The notes beneath the pieces were generated by a model. The model was not told the origin of the DNA. It saw nothing but the letters and a program-made list of their open reading frames with translations, and made no database searches. A stretch of DNA of 64,000 nucleotides from Oasisia sp. SBJ-2009. Taxonomy: Eukaryota; Annelida; Polychaeta; Sabellida; Siboglinidae. This document shows, one piece after another, positions 11,061 to 21,985 of the stretch; position 1 is the first letter of the stretch, and each line of letters begins with the position of its first letter. The translations under genes and the position numbers were made by a program. The stretch lies in contig OZ024866.1 of the NCBI GenBank assembly GCA_964017155.1, positions 27,876,105 through 27,940,104 of the forward strand, in the 5' to 3' direction.

Positions 11061-12429
11061 CGACTGGCAGTATCCAGTATCCTCAAACATAGCACGTGTA
11101 TAGCGTTGTCAAACCGGAGCGAACCTGCCAATTAAGGCAACAATATGCTGGTATGAACGTAGGTACGTGTATATACCGTTTTTTTCCTTTTTTGTTTTCA
11201 AATTTGCGAACGAAAAACGAATTCCTTTTTCGTTTTCAAAAGTGAAGTAAGAAAAACGAATTCGTTTTTCGTTTTAGCATTTAGGATGCTTCGGTTGCAC
11301 TGCCACTTCGGGTGGCCGGTACAAATTGGTAGTTTCGGCGGGATACTTCGGTCGCACTGGCAGCGTTTTGAAAACAAACTCGCAGAAATTGCATCGGCGA
11401 AGTGGTATGTCTAATTACCTACAGGTGAATATTGGTCGTTTCGGCGCTGTTCTTGTGTTTCGACAATTTAATAAACTTTACTCAACCTTATATATGATAG
11501 ATCGAAAGATGGATAAATCGAGAGTAGATGTATTTATTTAGTAACTGCAACTATCTGATGCAATAGTCATTTTAAATTTACTTTGTAAAATATTTGACTT
11601 AAAAGGGGGCCCCTATTATGACTAATAAATAGTCGCTATCTTATCGACCATTATGGATAGCCCAATTGTAATTAGGAGCATGTATATTCCTGAGTATTGT
11701 TTATTAACAATTGCTACTTTACGCATATTGTAAGTAGAGGATGTGGTAAAAATATACGTTTATGGCTTAATGTGTTGCTAGAGTTAGTGTTAATTCATTG
11801 TTATTTTGCATATGTAGTAATTTACAACAGTAGAATCATGTTTGTATCCGTGTATAATATGCTGCTTTAAATAATGTATCAATCTTTTTTAAATTGTGAT
11901 TGGTTATGTTTTGATTAAACAAATATAGGTATTGTTTATTGTGTGAGGCATACTATTTGTAATACTCTTTTTTACAAATGTATATTATGTCCTGAATGTA
12001 TGTATTCTGCTGTGTGATGGTGTGAAATGATTATGCATATTTCTGGTTTGCGTTATTTTGGTTTGCCAATTTTGAAACTATGCGGGTAATGTTTTATGTT
12101 TATATTTATAATAAAATTATAATATAACTACAATAAGTTGGTATTCAACTTTTGCTTAAACATTAATTCTATGTGGGAGCTATATTTATTTGAAAATATT
12201 GTTCTTACAAGTTTTTTTGCAATTTGTTTATTCAATTACATTTGTGTCCCTATATCAGTAGATGTTAATTAGTGTGAGGCAATATTATAGAATTATAGAG
12301 TGAAATTGTTATTCTAGTTTGAATACTATGCTTTAACCTAGTTATAGGTCCAATTGTTCGAGACATCTGTTTGCTATTTTCTCAATATGTTTAATCCAGT
12401 TTAAATGCAAGATTAATGTAAAGCCCAGA
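11061..12429. other. Non-coding, AT-rich; one palindromic stretch
   Basis: No gene was recognised. At 11190-11275 an imperfect set of GAAAAACGAATTC/GAATTCGTTTTTC blocks forms inverted repeats. The sequence from 11700 to 12400 is AT-rich with no coding signal up to the LINE at 12430. Confidence 0.5.
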
Positions 12430-13723
12430 ATGTTAAACTGGTTAAATCTCTCAATATCGAGTGTATTCACAGACATATTCAATGTGTCTCTTTCCCAATG
12501 TAAAATCCCTCATTGCTTCAAAAAATCAACTATCATTCCTGTTCCCAAGAAATCTACAGCCTCTTGTTTAAACGATTACAGGCCTGTTGCCTTGACTTCT
12601 GTAGTCATGAAGACACTCGAGCGCTTGGTCCTGCAGTTTCTGAAATCAATTATCGATCCATTGCTTGACCAATTTCAATTTGCATATCGCAACAATAGAT
12701 CCGTTGACGACGCTGTCGCCATAGGATTGTTTCACGTTCTTAAACATCTCGACAGCCCAAATACTTACGCTAGGATCCTTTTTGTTGATTTTAGCTCTGC
12801 TTTTAACACGATTATCCCATCAAAACTTTTCGATACGATACAGAGTCTCGGTGTTCCTCAATCCATGTGTCTGTGGATCCTCGATTTTCTTTTAAATAGG
12901 CCGCAGGTTGTAAAAATAGGCGACAACTTATCATCATCAGTTACGTTATCTACTGGCACGCCTCAGGGCTGTGTTCTGTCACCAATGTTATACTCTCTTT
13001 TTACACATGATTGTTTATCTTGTCACGTAGGTACTAAAATTTGCCGATGACACTACAGTGATAGGGCTTATAACAAATTCTGATGAATCTGAATATCGGG
13101 ACCAAGTAAACAAACTCATCAGTTGCTGCAGCGATAACAATCTGGAACTTAATGTAAATAAAACGAAAGAAATGATTGTGGATTTTAGGAGAAAGAAATC
13201 TTCTTCACCCTCGCCTCTAGTGATCGATGGCAGGACAGTTTAAATCGTCCAACATTTCAAATTTCTCGGTTCAACAATCTCCAGTAATCTTAAATGGGAA
13301 CTAAATGTAAATATTGTCAAAAAGGCCCAGCAGCGGCTGTACTTTTTAAGAAGGTTAAGATCGTTTGGTTTGACTACACAGGTCATGCTCAACTTTTACA
13401 GAGCTGTAATCGAGAGTGTTCTGACATTTTCTATCTCAGTATGGTTTGGATCGATTACACAGAAGGAAACGCTCAGATTAAACAGAGTTGTGAAAACTGC
13501 TTCCCGAATCATTGGCAGAGACCTTCCCAGTCTTGAAATACTGTATCAGCAGCGTCTGTTAGGAAGAGCGACTCTCATCTCTCAAGATACATCCCATCCT
13601 GCCCATGACCTATTTGAACCTCTCCCATCTAGTCGCCGATTCAGATCCATAAAAACCAGGACCAACCGCTTTAGTACTAGCTTTTTCCCCTTAGCCGTTC
13701 AAGCCCTGTCAAAACAGAAGTGA
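12430..13723 (+). pseudogene. CR1/L2/Rex-like LINE reverse transcriptase, frameshifted
   Basis: The protein is spread over three frames. The part at 12430-13050 carries [35 protein letters not shown] (motif A) and [16 protein letters not shown] (motif B). The catalytic FADDTTVIG box and ELNVNKTKEMIVDF follow in a shifted frame (about 13035-13240). The C-terminal part is at 13370-13723 (FYRAVIESVLTFSISVWFG, RIIGRDLPSLEILYQQR). At least two frame breaks, near 13035 and 13245-13370, inactivate it. The upstream endonuclease is missing, so the copy is also 5' truncated. It belongs to the Jockey superclade; the exact clade is uncertain. Confidence 0.88.
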
Positions 13724-14105
13724 TTTTCTCCCACCCGCAGCAAACACATAGTCCACTTTCCGATGAGTTTTAGTATGTATATTTTATCATAATTTATTAT
13801 ATTTTATATATATATTTTTTTCTTCTTCATATTTTACATTTTAAGCTACTATATTTCTACTAGATCGTATCAATTATTTATCGATGTTATAATGAGCAAT
13901 TTTTTATTCGGACCTTTTTATGTGATTGTTCTTATTTATTTTATTTAATGTAGTAGTATATTTTAACATCATTGTTTGGTGCATGTGAATGTATTGTCAT
14001 GTGAATGTACTATTACGACGACCAATATCATTACACATTCCAATGTTTTATTGTAACTACAATGTGAACACATGGCAATAAAGCTATCTTATCTTATCTT
14101 ATATC
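13724..14105 (+). mobile_element. 3' UTR and (TTATC)n tail of the preceding LINE
   Basis: The sequence ends CACATGGCAATAAAGC then TATCTTATCTTATCTTATATC. A short pentamer repeat instead of poly(A) is common at the 3' ends of CR1/L2/Rex-type LINEs, and it follows the coding remnant in the right orientation. Confidence 0.7.
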
Positions 14106-14289
14106 TACACTGTCAATTGTTAATGTTACTTCATCAACCTATTTATTAGGCATTTGAAAACAAACTTTTGTTTTATTAATATTTTAATGATAATGTATAA
14201 TAATAACACAAGTTTTATTGGCAACTCAACTGAATTGGATTGACATTATGCAATAAAATAAAATTAACGCATCTGTATGTAGTTTTAGC

Positions 14290-14530
14290 TATAGGTTTAT
14301 TATAGGTCTTTATTAATCAAATATTCAATATTCACTGTGTTTCTGTCATCTGTGAAGGTTTTAATTGTACTTGTATCATCAAGTATCATGAGCATAATTT
14401 ATGCTGGCTTTTGGAAATCATTGATATAATTATAGTAAATAACAATGTCAGTGGCCCTAAAATTGATCCTTGGGGGACGCCTCTTTTTATAGGTAAAGTA
14501 TGTCATTGTACCTCTTCTAGTCTTACAGAC
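14290..14530 (-). pseudogene. Inverted LINE reverse-transcriptase fragment
   Basis: On the minus strand the bases encode RGVPQGSILGPLTLLFTII, which is RT motif B. Further down comes DDTSTIKTFTDDRNTVNIEY, the catalytic DD box, interrupted by about 10 extra bases after TATGCT. The RT is therefore broken. It lies head-to-head with a + strand LINE C-terminal fragment at 14573-14854, as expected for a 5'-inverted (twin-primed) insertion. Confidence 0.8.
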
Positions 14531-14554
14531 TGCTTACAGTTAGTTGCATATTAT

Positions 14555-14630
14555 TGAGTTAGATGTATTGCTGTGAGCTCCATTCCAATGGCTCCTGGCT
14601 ACCTCACTGATCCGTTCACGTTAAACAATA
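14555..14630 (+). repeat. Inverted repeat, left arm (partner 15270-15345)
   Basis: A core of TTGCTGTGAGCTCCATTC-CAATG is shared exactly in reverse complement with 15270-15345, and about 75 bp align with scattered mismatches. In both copies the coding sense reads CCELHSN. The two arms could fold across the 640-bp interior, which holds a LINE scrap and a (GGT)n tract. Confidence 0.8.
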
Positions 14631-14854
14631 GTGTGTATGATTGTCACACTTGCAACTGCACAAATATTCCTGTCAAGAAGCACAACTTGTCCTTAGGCCA
14701 GTGTAAATTTGCTTACAAGTTTGGAAAACTTTGGGACACTATCCCGGAATGTATACAGAATGCAAGCAGTGCAGAGATCTTTAAAACACACATTTCAACA
14801 GTTTCTCATGATAGATGTACACACTTGCAAACATTTCATGATAGATATGGCTGA
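14573..14854 (+). pseudogene. LINE C-terminal fragment
   Basis: The reading contains KKHNLSLGQCKFAYKFGKLW followed by DTIPECIQNASSAEIFKTHI. It resembles the C-terminal tail of Jockey-group LINE proteins (R-L/F...LWN-IP..I..A.S...FK). Probably it is the non-inverted 3' part of the insertion whose RT portion is inverted at 14290-14530. Confidence 0.6.
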
Positions 14855-14906
14855 GAGATTGTTTGCATTTGGCTGGTAGATTGTTTAGATTAATAAATAT
14901 TTGTGT

Positions 14907-14951
14907 GGTGGTGGTGGTGGTGGTGGTGGTGGTGGTGGTGGTGGTGGTGGT
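14907..14951 (+). repeat. (GGT)n microsatellite
   Basis: About 15 GTG/GGT triplets run in a row. The tract is G-rich and unstable in principle, and lies at the 3' end of the LINE fragment. Confidence 0.95.
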
Positions 14952-15301
14952 AGTGGTAGTCATAGTAAGGTCTTTATCTCAGAAAATCAAATTTTTGTTA
15001 TTTTTATTACTATTGTTGTTATGTAGAAGTGGATGAGTTTGAGCAGTTTGCCAGTCGAATGTGGACTGTCGCTTAGTCATGCCTTTTGGGAAGTCTGAAG
15101 TGCACATAATCTTATGTCATTATAATTAAAGATTTAACTGTAAGCCTAATGATTTATTTATTTATTTTAAATTAAGGTTTCCAATAGAATATGAAACAGT
15201 GTCACCTGACTGTTTATTAACAACTGAAATGGAGTATGTATGGAGTTGCAAGTGTGACAAACATGCATTCTATTTTTAATGCAAACCGATCAGTGAGATA
15301 G

Positions 15302-15544
15302 CTAGGAGTCATTGGAATGGAGCTCACAGCAATAATATTCAACAAACTGGCCACTCCTTTTTAAGCACACACATACGTTGTCAACATCCGAGACCTCTAA
15401 CATTGCAACAATACCGTCTATGTGATGTTTTGCCAAGAACGACGAGTGTATATTGTAGGCCTTCTTAATTTGTTTTTGACTTGTAGTTAAAGATTGCAGT
15501 TTTTGACGAGCGATTGGCTGAAGAGGGGAACATTCTTCATCCAA
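15302..15544 (-). other. Unassigned open frame overlapping the inverted repeat
   Basis: This 80-residue minus-strand frame contains PIARQKLQSLTTSQKQIKKA, DGIVAMLEVSD and VCVCLKRSGQFVEYYCCELH. The composition looks protein-like rather than random. The end CCELHSN is shared with the inverted copy at 14573. I do not recognise the family. It could be one exon of a gene or an old transposon frame. Confidence 0.3.
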
Positions 15545-15725
15545 CCCTGATCATTGCCCACGTTAGCCGGGTGGCCGCTGATGAGACGTAGTTTGTATTA
15601 GAAAATGCTACTGCAATGAAAATGTGGCGAGGGAGCCGTATAAGAAGGGGACTACTGTATATGCGTCAAGTTGCAGAGTGTATAAAGTAACTGCAAAGTT
15701 CAATACGTACATATCTCACTGTGTA

Positions 15726-15727
<2 letters not shown>

Positions 15728-15796
<69 letters not shown>
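15728..15796. repeat. (AT)n microsatellite
   Basis: About 34 AT dinucleotides abut the copy of the 210-bp repeat that begins ATGCGGGACAACGC. Confidence 0.97.
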
Positions 15797-15802
<6 letters not shown>

Positions 15803-16004
15803 CAACGCTACCATCTAAATTTGTGACACAGAGACGTGGCTAGTTTGCTGAAAACACAAGTCAGATATATGTTTGTATGCGAGCTTAAAAGTAAGCCAAC
15901 TCTTTATGTATAACTAGCACAAAATAATTCCAATACACTAGTACACAATGTCATCACCGTTATAACAAACACATAGACTGACAGCAAAGGTGGGGGAACC
16001 GACC
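15795..16004. repeat. 210-bp direct repeat, copy 1
   Basis: The block from ATGCGGGACAACGCTACC to GGGGGAACCGACCAC is repeated almost exactly at 16601-16813. The differences are a 2-bp GA insertion and single substitutions. Copy 1 follows (AT)n; copy 2 follows GGTGTTTTT. Confidence 0.95.
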
Positions 16005-16348
16005 ACTTGGAAACCCACCATATCAATTATTCAAACAAAGTATGCAAGTTATAGGTTATGACCAAGGGGAAAGCGTTAGGAACATGAGCACATGTCCTCG
16101 CCCTAAAACCCCTTGAAAGTACACTCATATTAGACAAGTATATAACACAAATCGACAATGTGAGATGTAATATACAAGACAGTGTGATCGTAATGTCAAA
16201 AATACAAGACAATAACGTTTTAGACACTTGGTAACAATATAATATAGACTATGTATAGTGTATTTACAAATATGTACAAATAAAACGAAACACAGCATAT
16301 ATCAACACCAGTTTGAAATACCCAGGTGACGATGGGGAAGGAGGGTGG

Positions 16349-16599
16349 GAAATTTGCGACGACATAGTACTGAACAACAGAATGATAAATGTCGCAATAA
16401 ACGGAACCTCGTAACATAATTGTTTAACAACAATCGAGAGCAAATCAATATTTACCCTTTCAAACTCGAGAACTATCGAAAGAGAGGCTGGACACTGAGC
16501 TTGTCAGCGTCCTAATTTGTTTACCGTATACACCAGAATATAAGCTCTGGTTTTGTTGCCCACATAAATGCCTTTTGAGTTTCATTCAAAAGGTGTTTT
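16349..16599. repeat. Dispersed repeat, copy 1 (second copy at 31575-31820)
   Basis: The 250-bp stretch from ATTTGCGACGACATAG to CATTCAAAAGGTGTTT recurs almost unchanged at 31575-31820. There it is followed by a long (AT)n instead of the 210-bp repeat. Near-identity suggests recent copying. Confidence 0.93.
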
Positions 16600-16600
16600 T

Positions 16601-16813
16601 ATGCGGGACAACGCTACCATCTAAATTTGTGACACAGAGAGACGTGGCTAGTTTGCTGAAAACACAAGTCAGATATATGTTTGTATGCGAGCTTAAAAGT
16701 AAGCCAACTCTTTATGTATAACTAGCACAAAATAATTCCAATACACTAGTACACAATGTCATCACCGTTATAACAAACACATAGATTGACAGCAAAGGTG
16801 GGGGAACCGACCA
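16601..16813. repeat. 210-bp direct repeat, copy 2
   Basis: Second copy of 15795-16004. The two copies enclose about 600 bp that includes the dispersed repeat. This could be the two ends of a duplicated or tandem composite unit. Confidence 0.95.
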
Positions 16814-17379
16814 CACCAGGCCACTTCTGTAATAGAATGGCTCCCCCCACCCCAAAGGATATGTGTCACAAAGGAAAGTTACGTAACTGTAGTCACAAGT
16901 TCACCAACTAAGCCTCATAACTACAGGTGTAGAAAAAGTTGCTAACGGCGTTTGCATACGGCCGAACAAACCCGTAAGTGGCATGCGTGTCAAAAAACAA
17001 ATAACATTAGGCTAAAAAGTATACATGGGCACCCGTACAGGCCATCAAAGCTACATGAAATGCCCCGCCTAAGCAGAAAACGGTCGTGCGCTACATAAAA
17101 CCCACACAAACTAAAGCGATATAGTTGCAACCCAAGTGCGAATATGAAATGCCACCTAGAAGGCAAGAGGCCCAGTTAATGCAAACAGCGAATGTGAACC
17201 TTAAGCATAACACGTGATGATTAAAAAGCGCACAACCTGATAATTTGCAACAAATGAAATCTAGACCATGTTAATTGTTATAAAATTATATACCGACATA
17301 TGTCAGTAACGCAACAGCGACACGTTGTAGGTTGCCACTACCAACTAAGTACATGTAAAGAGCAAGGTGTGTTACCTGG

Positions 17380-17740
17380 AATGCCCCACCTAAGTAGAAA
17401 ACATCCTGATAACCTAGCGAAGGACACCTTCAGCGATGAATAGCACCAGAGAAATGATGACGTCTAGAATGAGTAATACACTTCTGTATGTGACAGGGAA
17501 TGTCCCACCTAAGCAGAAAACATTCAGTGCACATGTTAGATGGGTTTTGGTTACATGCAATGCCCCACCTAAGTAGAAAGCATCTGGATAACCTAGCGAA
17601 GGACACCTTCAGCGATGAATAGCACCAGTGAAATGATGACGTCTAGAATGAGTAATACACTGCTGAATGTGACAGGGAATGTCCCACCTAAGCAGAAAAC
17701 ATTCAGTCACATGTTAGATGGTTTTGGTATGTAACAAGTG
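17380..17740. repeat. 180-bp tandem duplication
   Basis: The segment starting AATGCCCCACCTAAGTAGAA at about 17379 is repeated at about 17559. It includes CTAGCGAAGGACACCTTCAG and GATGACGTCTAGAATGAG. Two copies with few differences indicate recent duplication. Confidence 0.92.
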
Positions 17741-17827
17741 GATGTATATAAGCATTAGTGTTCCAAATGCCCCACCTAAGTGGAAAACACAAGTTTTCGG
17801 ATCTGCCGTCCGCAGTGTCATGGTCCG

Positions 17828-18056
17828 AGCTATCCAACGAGTCCGAAGTGTCCAACGAGTCCGAGGTATCCAACGAGTCCGAGCTGTCCAACGAGTCCGA
17901 GCTATCCAACGAGTCCGAGCTGTCCAACGAGTCCTAGGTGTCCAACGAGTCCGAGCTGTCCAACGAGTCCGAGCTATCCAACGAGTCGGAGCGGTCCAAC
18001 GAGTCCCAGCTATCCAACGAGTCCGAGCTGTCCAACGAGTCCGAGCTGTCAGACGA
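17828..18056. repeat. 18-bp minisatellite, about 12.5 copies, open in all frames
   Basis: The unit is TCCAACGAGTCCGAGCTG or a close variant. Because 18 is divisible by 3 and the unit lacks stops, frames stay open on both strands. They give SNESEL on the plus strand and SDSLDS or RTRWTA on the minus strand. The Ser/Asp- or Ser/Glu-rich reading would suit a disordered protein segment, but no flanking exon signals were found. Treated as a minisatellite. Confidence 0.9.
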
Positions 18057-18635
18057 GTCATCTGTCAGTCTCGCAGGTATCCGAGTTGACCTCGTGAAGC
18101 ATCGAGGGCCACATTACCTCCCAGGTTTAACCTTAGGTATTGCAGAAATACGAAAACACAGCAGCGCAGTATTTCGTTCACACAAAAGAAATATGAATAT
18201 ACAGGCACCATGCCGTGATGTAAGCCTGTGACAGGTAGCACACATATGTTTGTGGCCATGCCAGAATAACCTGAGACAAGAAAGTGGCAAAGTGAATCCA
18301 ATACACTGTATTAACCTCAGGTAATTGAAGTGTGCAGCAATAGCGCACCTATAAAAGTTAGAAAACACATTAACGTAAGGAGGTCAATACAGCAATGTAA
18401 CGCGACCAACTATCATATGCCAAAATGTGTTATACAGCAACACCGGGTTCCATATAACAAGATGACATGTACACAAGGAACCCTATTTGTGTGGGACATC
18501 ATCAAGCCTGTTACATAATAGAAGGTGAGAACGTGGATGTGGAGACTCATCCTCACCGCCCTGGTCCAACAGCAGTGGATGTCCAAACGGAAAACCTGTT
18601 GATGAAATCAGGCTCGAAAGAATAAACATCATCAC

Positions 18636-19010
18636 CCTGGGCCGACCACAAAGCACGCCCGACAGTAAATGTGTGGTCTATAACAGCCTGCTGAATGCAT
18701 ACCGGCACGAACGCATATATGGGAGTGGAACAAACGACATCTCCCTGGGCCGACCACAGTCAACCGGAACAATGTATGTGTGGTCTCCAACAGGGTGGTC
18801 ATGCATACAGGCACAAACACATATATGGGAGCGGCACAAACATCATCTTCTTGCGGCGACCACAGTCAACCCAAACAAGATATATGTGGTCACCAACAGG
18901 GTGTTCAAGCATACCAGCATGAGCGCATATATGGGTGGGGAACATAACATCATCGTCACACTGGGCTGACCACAAAGCACGCCCAACAATACATGCGTGG
19001 TCAACAGCAT
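18636..19010. repeat. About 107-bp tandem repeat, 3-4 diverged copies
   Basis: CTGGGCCGACCACA occurs at about 18638 and 18748, with diverged forms near 18853 and 18960. Each is followed by GTGTGGTC-type blocks and GCATATATGGG. The copies differ substantially, so this block is older than the 180-bp duplication. Confidence 0.8.
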
Positions 19011-20353
19011 GTGCCATTCAAATGGAGAGGCATTAATGTAATCATGCAGGTAGCACGTATGGGTGTGGATCACGTCCACATCAACCTGTGCAACAATCGA
19101 CATTTTGTCCGTAACATGTCCGGTTTAAAACTGAATAATGTGGGTCTGGAAATAAATCCTCATCATGGATTGACCATCTGCAGACCCAGTAAACATGTGC
19201 AGGTGTAGTGCTAGTAAAGAAAGCAAAGAATAGAACACACATTATTGAAGTATGTAGACTTGCTAACCAAGTGTAGAGCTACATGGGTACATGGTCCGTA
19301 ACAAATTGTGATGGTGAAGTATTACCTCCATTACAATTTTGTAACAAATAAACATTAACTCCATGTCATATATCGATCAGACCGGCCGGCAGCTAGGTAG
19401 GCTAGTACGAAATCCTGAAAGTAATAAATAATATGTGCAGTTGGTAGGCACCCTAATCAAACCAAGGCCTCAGGATATCACCTATTAAAAAGGAGTAAGT
19501 ATCAAAACACAACGCAAAATCTACTTAACGACTTGACACGGCAAATACAGCTGGTGCCTAGAAGATGGAGTGAATTTGCCAACACTGTTGTGTGAGGAGT
19601 ATATAATAACATCTCGACGCAGAGACCTGTAATACATGGTCAAACCAAGTTCATTCAACTGCACGCCCTCGGCCAAAAGATATTGTTGCCAGTTTTCCAG
19701 GAGACCCTGGTGACGGAGGAATTGATTGGGGCGTGTGTACCGAGGACCGGCTACATAAATTCTCTTTTTTCAACGAAGTATTGTAAGATACAACACTGTA
19801 ATTAAAGTCAACGGATCAGTGATACCTGCCAGTCGACAACCTGCGGAAAATTCCAACATTACCACCTGTGTGACATGATAAAAGGATATCAATAGACGCG
19901 CCGCAGCCCTCTACAAAACGTGAAACCCGGCGACAACTCATCCGTCCCAATATCACGGAAGCCAACATGAGGGCTCATGCAGCCAAACAAAAGCGTCTTC
20001 TGTTCCAAGTGGGCAGTTGTCATTCCTCCCTGCCATGTAAGGGAGATAACATGACCACCGGGACACAGTGCGAAATTGCGGGTGTCCTCCCGGTTCATAA
20101 ACTGTAATCTCCGGAAAAAAACCTGTGTCCGTAAAACACAATGGTGACAGGGTAACATGCGGTGTTCATGATGACTGATCAGACACAAGCATAACATCGT
20201 ATATTGTGGCATAGGAGCCTGATCGGGCTATATAGCGTCTAAAGATATTGACGTTGGCCCCTTTGGACAAGTTTGTGTAGTAGCAAACGATAAGTGGTCA
20301 CCGATGGCAACGAAACAACGTTATTGCATAATCGCCAGGTGGCGATACGTGTA

Positions 20354-20375
20354 AAAAAAAAAAAAAAAAAAAAAG
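20354..20375 (+). repeat. A22 tract followed by G6
   Basis: A run of about 22 A is followed directly by GGGGGG. No gene or LINE coding sequence lies immediately upstream, so it may be the tail of an unrecognised retroposon. Confidence 0.9.
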
Positions 20376-20729
20376 GGGGGCGTAAAATGTACTAGTAGAT
20401 CCGCTGAATGGCTGTACGGAATCAAAGAGATCGTAGCGGGAGTCTTAAACACCCATACCGTCGTGGACTGGTGCAATTGAAGTTAACACACCTGTAAATA
20501 TAACGTTATGGCACACAAGGCAAAAGGAACATGCAGGCACTCCAGCAAACAACGATCTGAAATGTTTGAAAAGTACTCGGTCATGAAGACATGAACGATA
20601 ACGTGTAATACTAACAGCGTTGCAAAGAACGAGACGAGATAAAACTGAAAGTGCGGTAGTAAGCAGGTGGAATCGAAGAAATTACGTAAATAACACCACA
20701 ATGAAGCCGTAATGGCAATCAAGTACGCT

Positions 20730-21985
20730 GACGTGGCCTGGAAGAGGCACAGCCCAAACGGCAAATGCATTACACGGCCATAACAAGGCACAGCCCGAAT
20801 GGCGAAACAATTACACAGCCTGTAAACAGGCACACACAGAAGGGCATAAAATATCCAATTACACGGCCTTAAAAAAGGCACAGCCAAAATGGCAGAGAAG
20901 TGACAATTACACGGCCTTAAAAAAGGCACAGCCATAATGCCATAAAATATCCAATTACACGGCCTTAAAAAGGCACAGCCATAATGGCATACAATTTCCA
21001 ATTACAAGGCCTTAAAAAAGGCACAGCCGTAATGGCAGAAAATGTCGAATTACACTGCCTTAAAAAGGCACAGCCACAATGGCATAAAATATGCAATTAT
21101 ACCGCCTTAAATTTGGCACCGCCATAATGGCATAAAATACCAAATTACACGGCCTTAAAAAGGCACAGCCATAAGGGCATAAAATATCCAATTACACGGC
21201 CTTAAAAAGGCACAGCCAGAATGGCATAAAAATCCAATTACACGGCCTTAAAAAGGCACAGCCATAATGGCATAAACTATCCAATTACACGACCTTAAAA
21301 AGGCACAGCCAGAATGGCATAAACTATCCAATTACACTGCCTTAAAAAGGCACAGCCATAATGGCATAAACTATCCAATTACACGGCCTTAAAAAGGCAC
21401 AGCCAGAATGGCATAAAATATCCAATTACACGGCCTTAAAAAAGGCACAGCCAGAATGGCATAAAATATCCAATTACACGGCCTTAAAAAGGCACAGCCA
21501 GAATGGCATAAAATATCCAATTACACGGCCTTAAAAAGGCACAGCCAGAATGGCATACAATATCCAATTACACGGCCTTAAAAAGGCACAGCCAGAATGG
21601 CATAAAATATCCAATTACACGGCCTTAAAAAGGCACAGCCAGAATGGCATAAAATATCCAATTACACGGCCTTAAAAAGGCACAGCCATAATGGCATAAA
21701 ATATCCAATTACACGGCCTTAAAAAGGCACAGCCAGAATGGCATAAAATATCCAATTACACGGCCTGAAAAAGGCACATCCATAATGGGAACAACTTACA
21801 ATGACATGACCTGAAACAGGCACAGCCATAATGGCAGAACATGTACAATGACACGGCCTGAAAAAGGCACAGCTGAAATGGCAAAGTGACAATTACAAGT
21901 CCTTAACTGACAAAGACACATTGCTGTGAAAAAATCACCGCCATAATGGCAGGAAAGTTACATTTGCAAGTCATGGAAAAATCAC
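20730..21985. repeat. 47-bp hairpin-forming minisatellite, about 26 copies
   Basis: The unit reads GGCATAAAATATCCAATTAC, then ACGGCCTTAAAAAGGCACAG, then CCATAAT. GCCTT-AAA-AAGGC is an inverted repeat inside every unit, so each copy can form a 5-bp stem. The central copies (about 21100-21770) are very similar, while both ends decay (for example 20733-20880 and 21780-21985). Differences are mainly ATAATGG versus AGAATGG. No cas genes and no variable spacers are present. Confidence 0.95.

Larger units (their letters stand above)
16814..20352. other. Gene-free block of nested tandem repeats
   Basis: Base composition is more GC-rich than the flanks, and no protein family is recognisable. The motif ATGCCCCACCTAAG-AGAAAAC recurs (about 17060, 17380, 17495, 17560, 17675 and 17767). 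The tandem blocks inside are listed separately. The stretch from 19200 to 20350 has no obvious repeat and no recognisable gene. It may be one large non-autonomous element or satellite-like cluster. Confidence 0.5.

Noticed and set aside
17703..18231. Six overlapping ORFs over the 18-bp array
   Set aside because: A stop-free 18-bp unit keeps every frame open; no evidence favours one frame.
20730..21985. CRISPR-like array of regularly spaced palindromic repeats
   Set aside because: The whole 47-bp unit is conserved, with no variable spacers and no cas genes; the genome is eukaryotic. It is a minisatellite.
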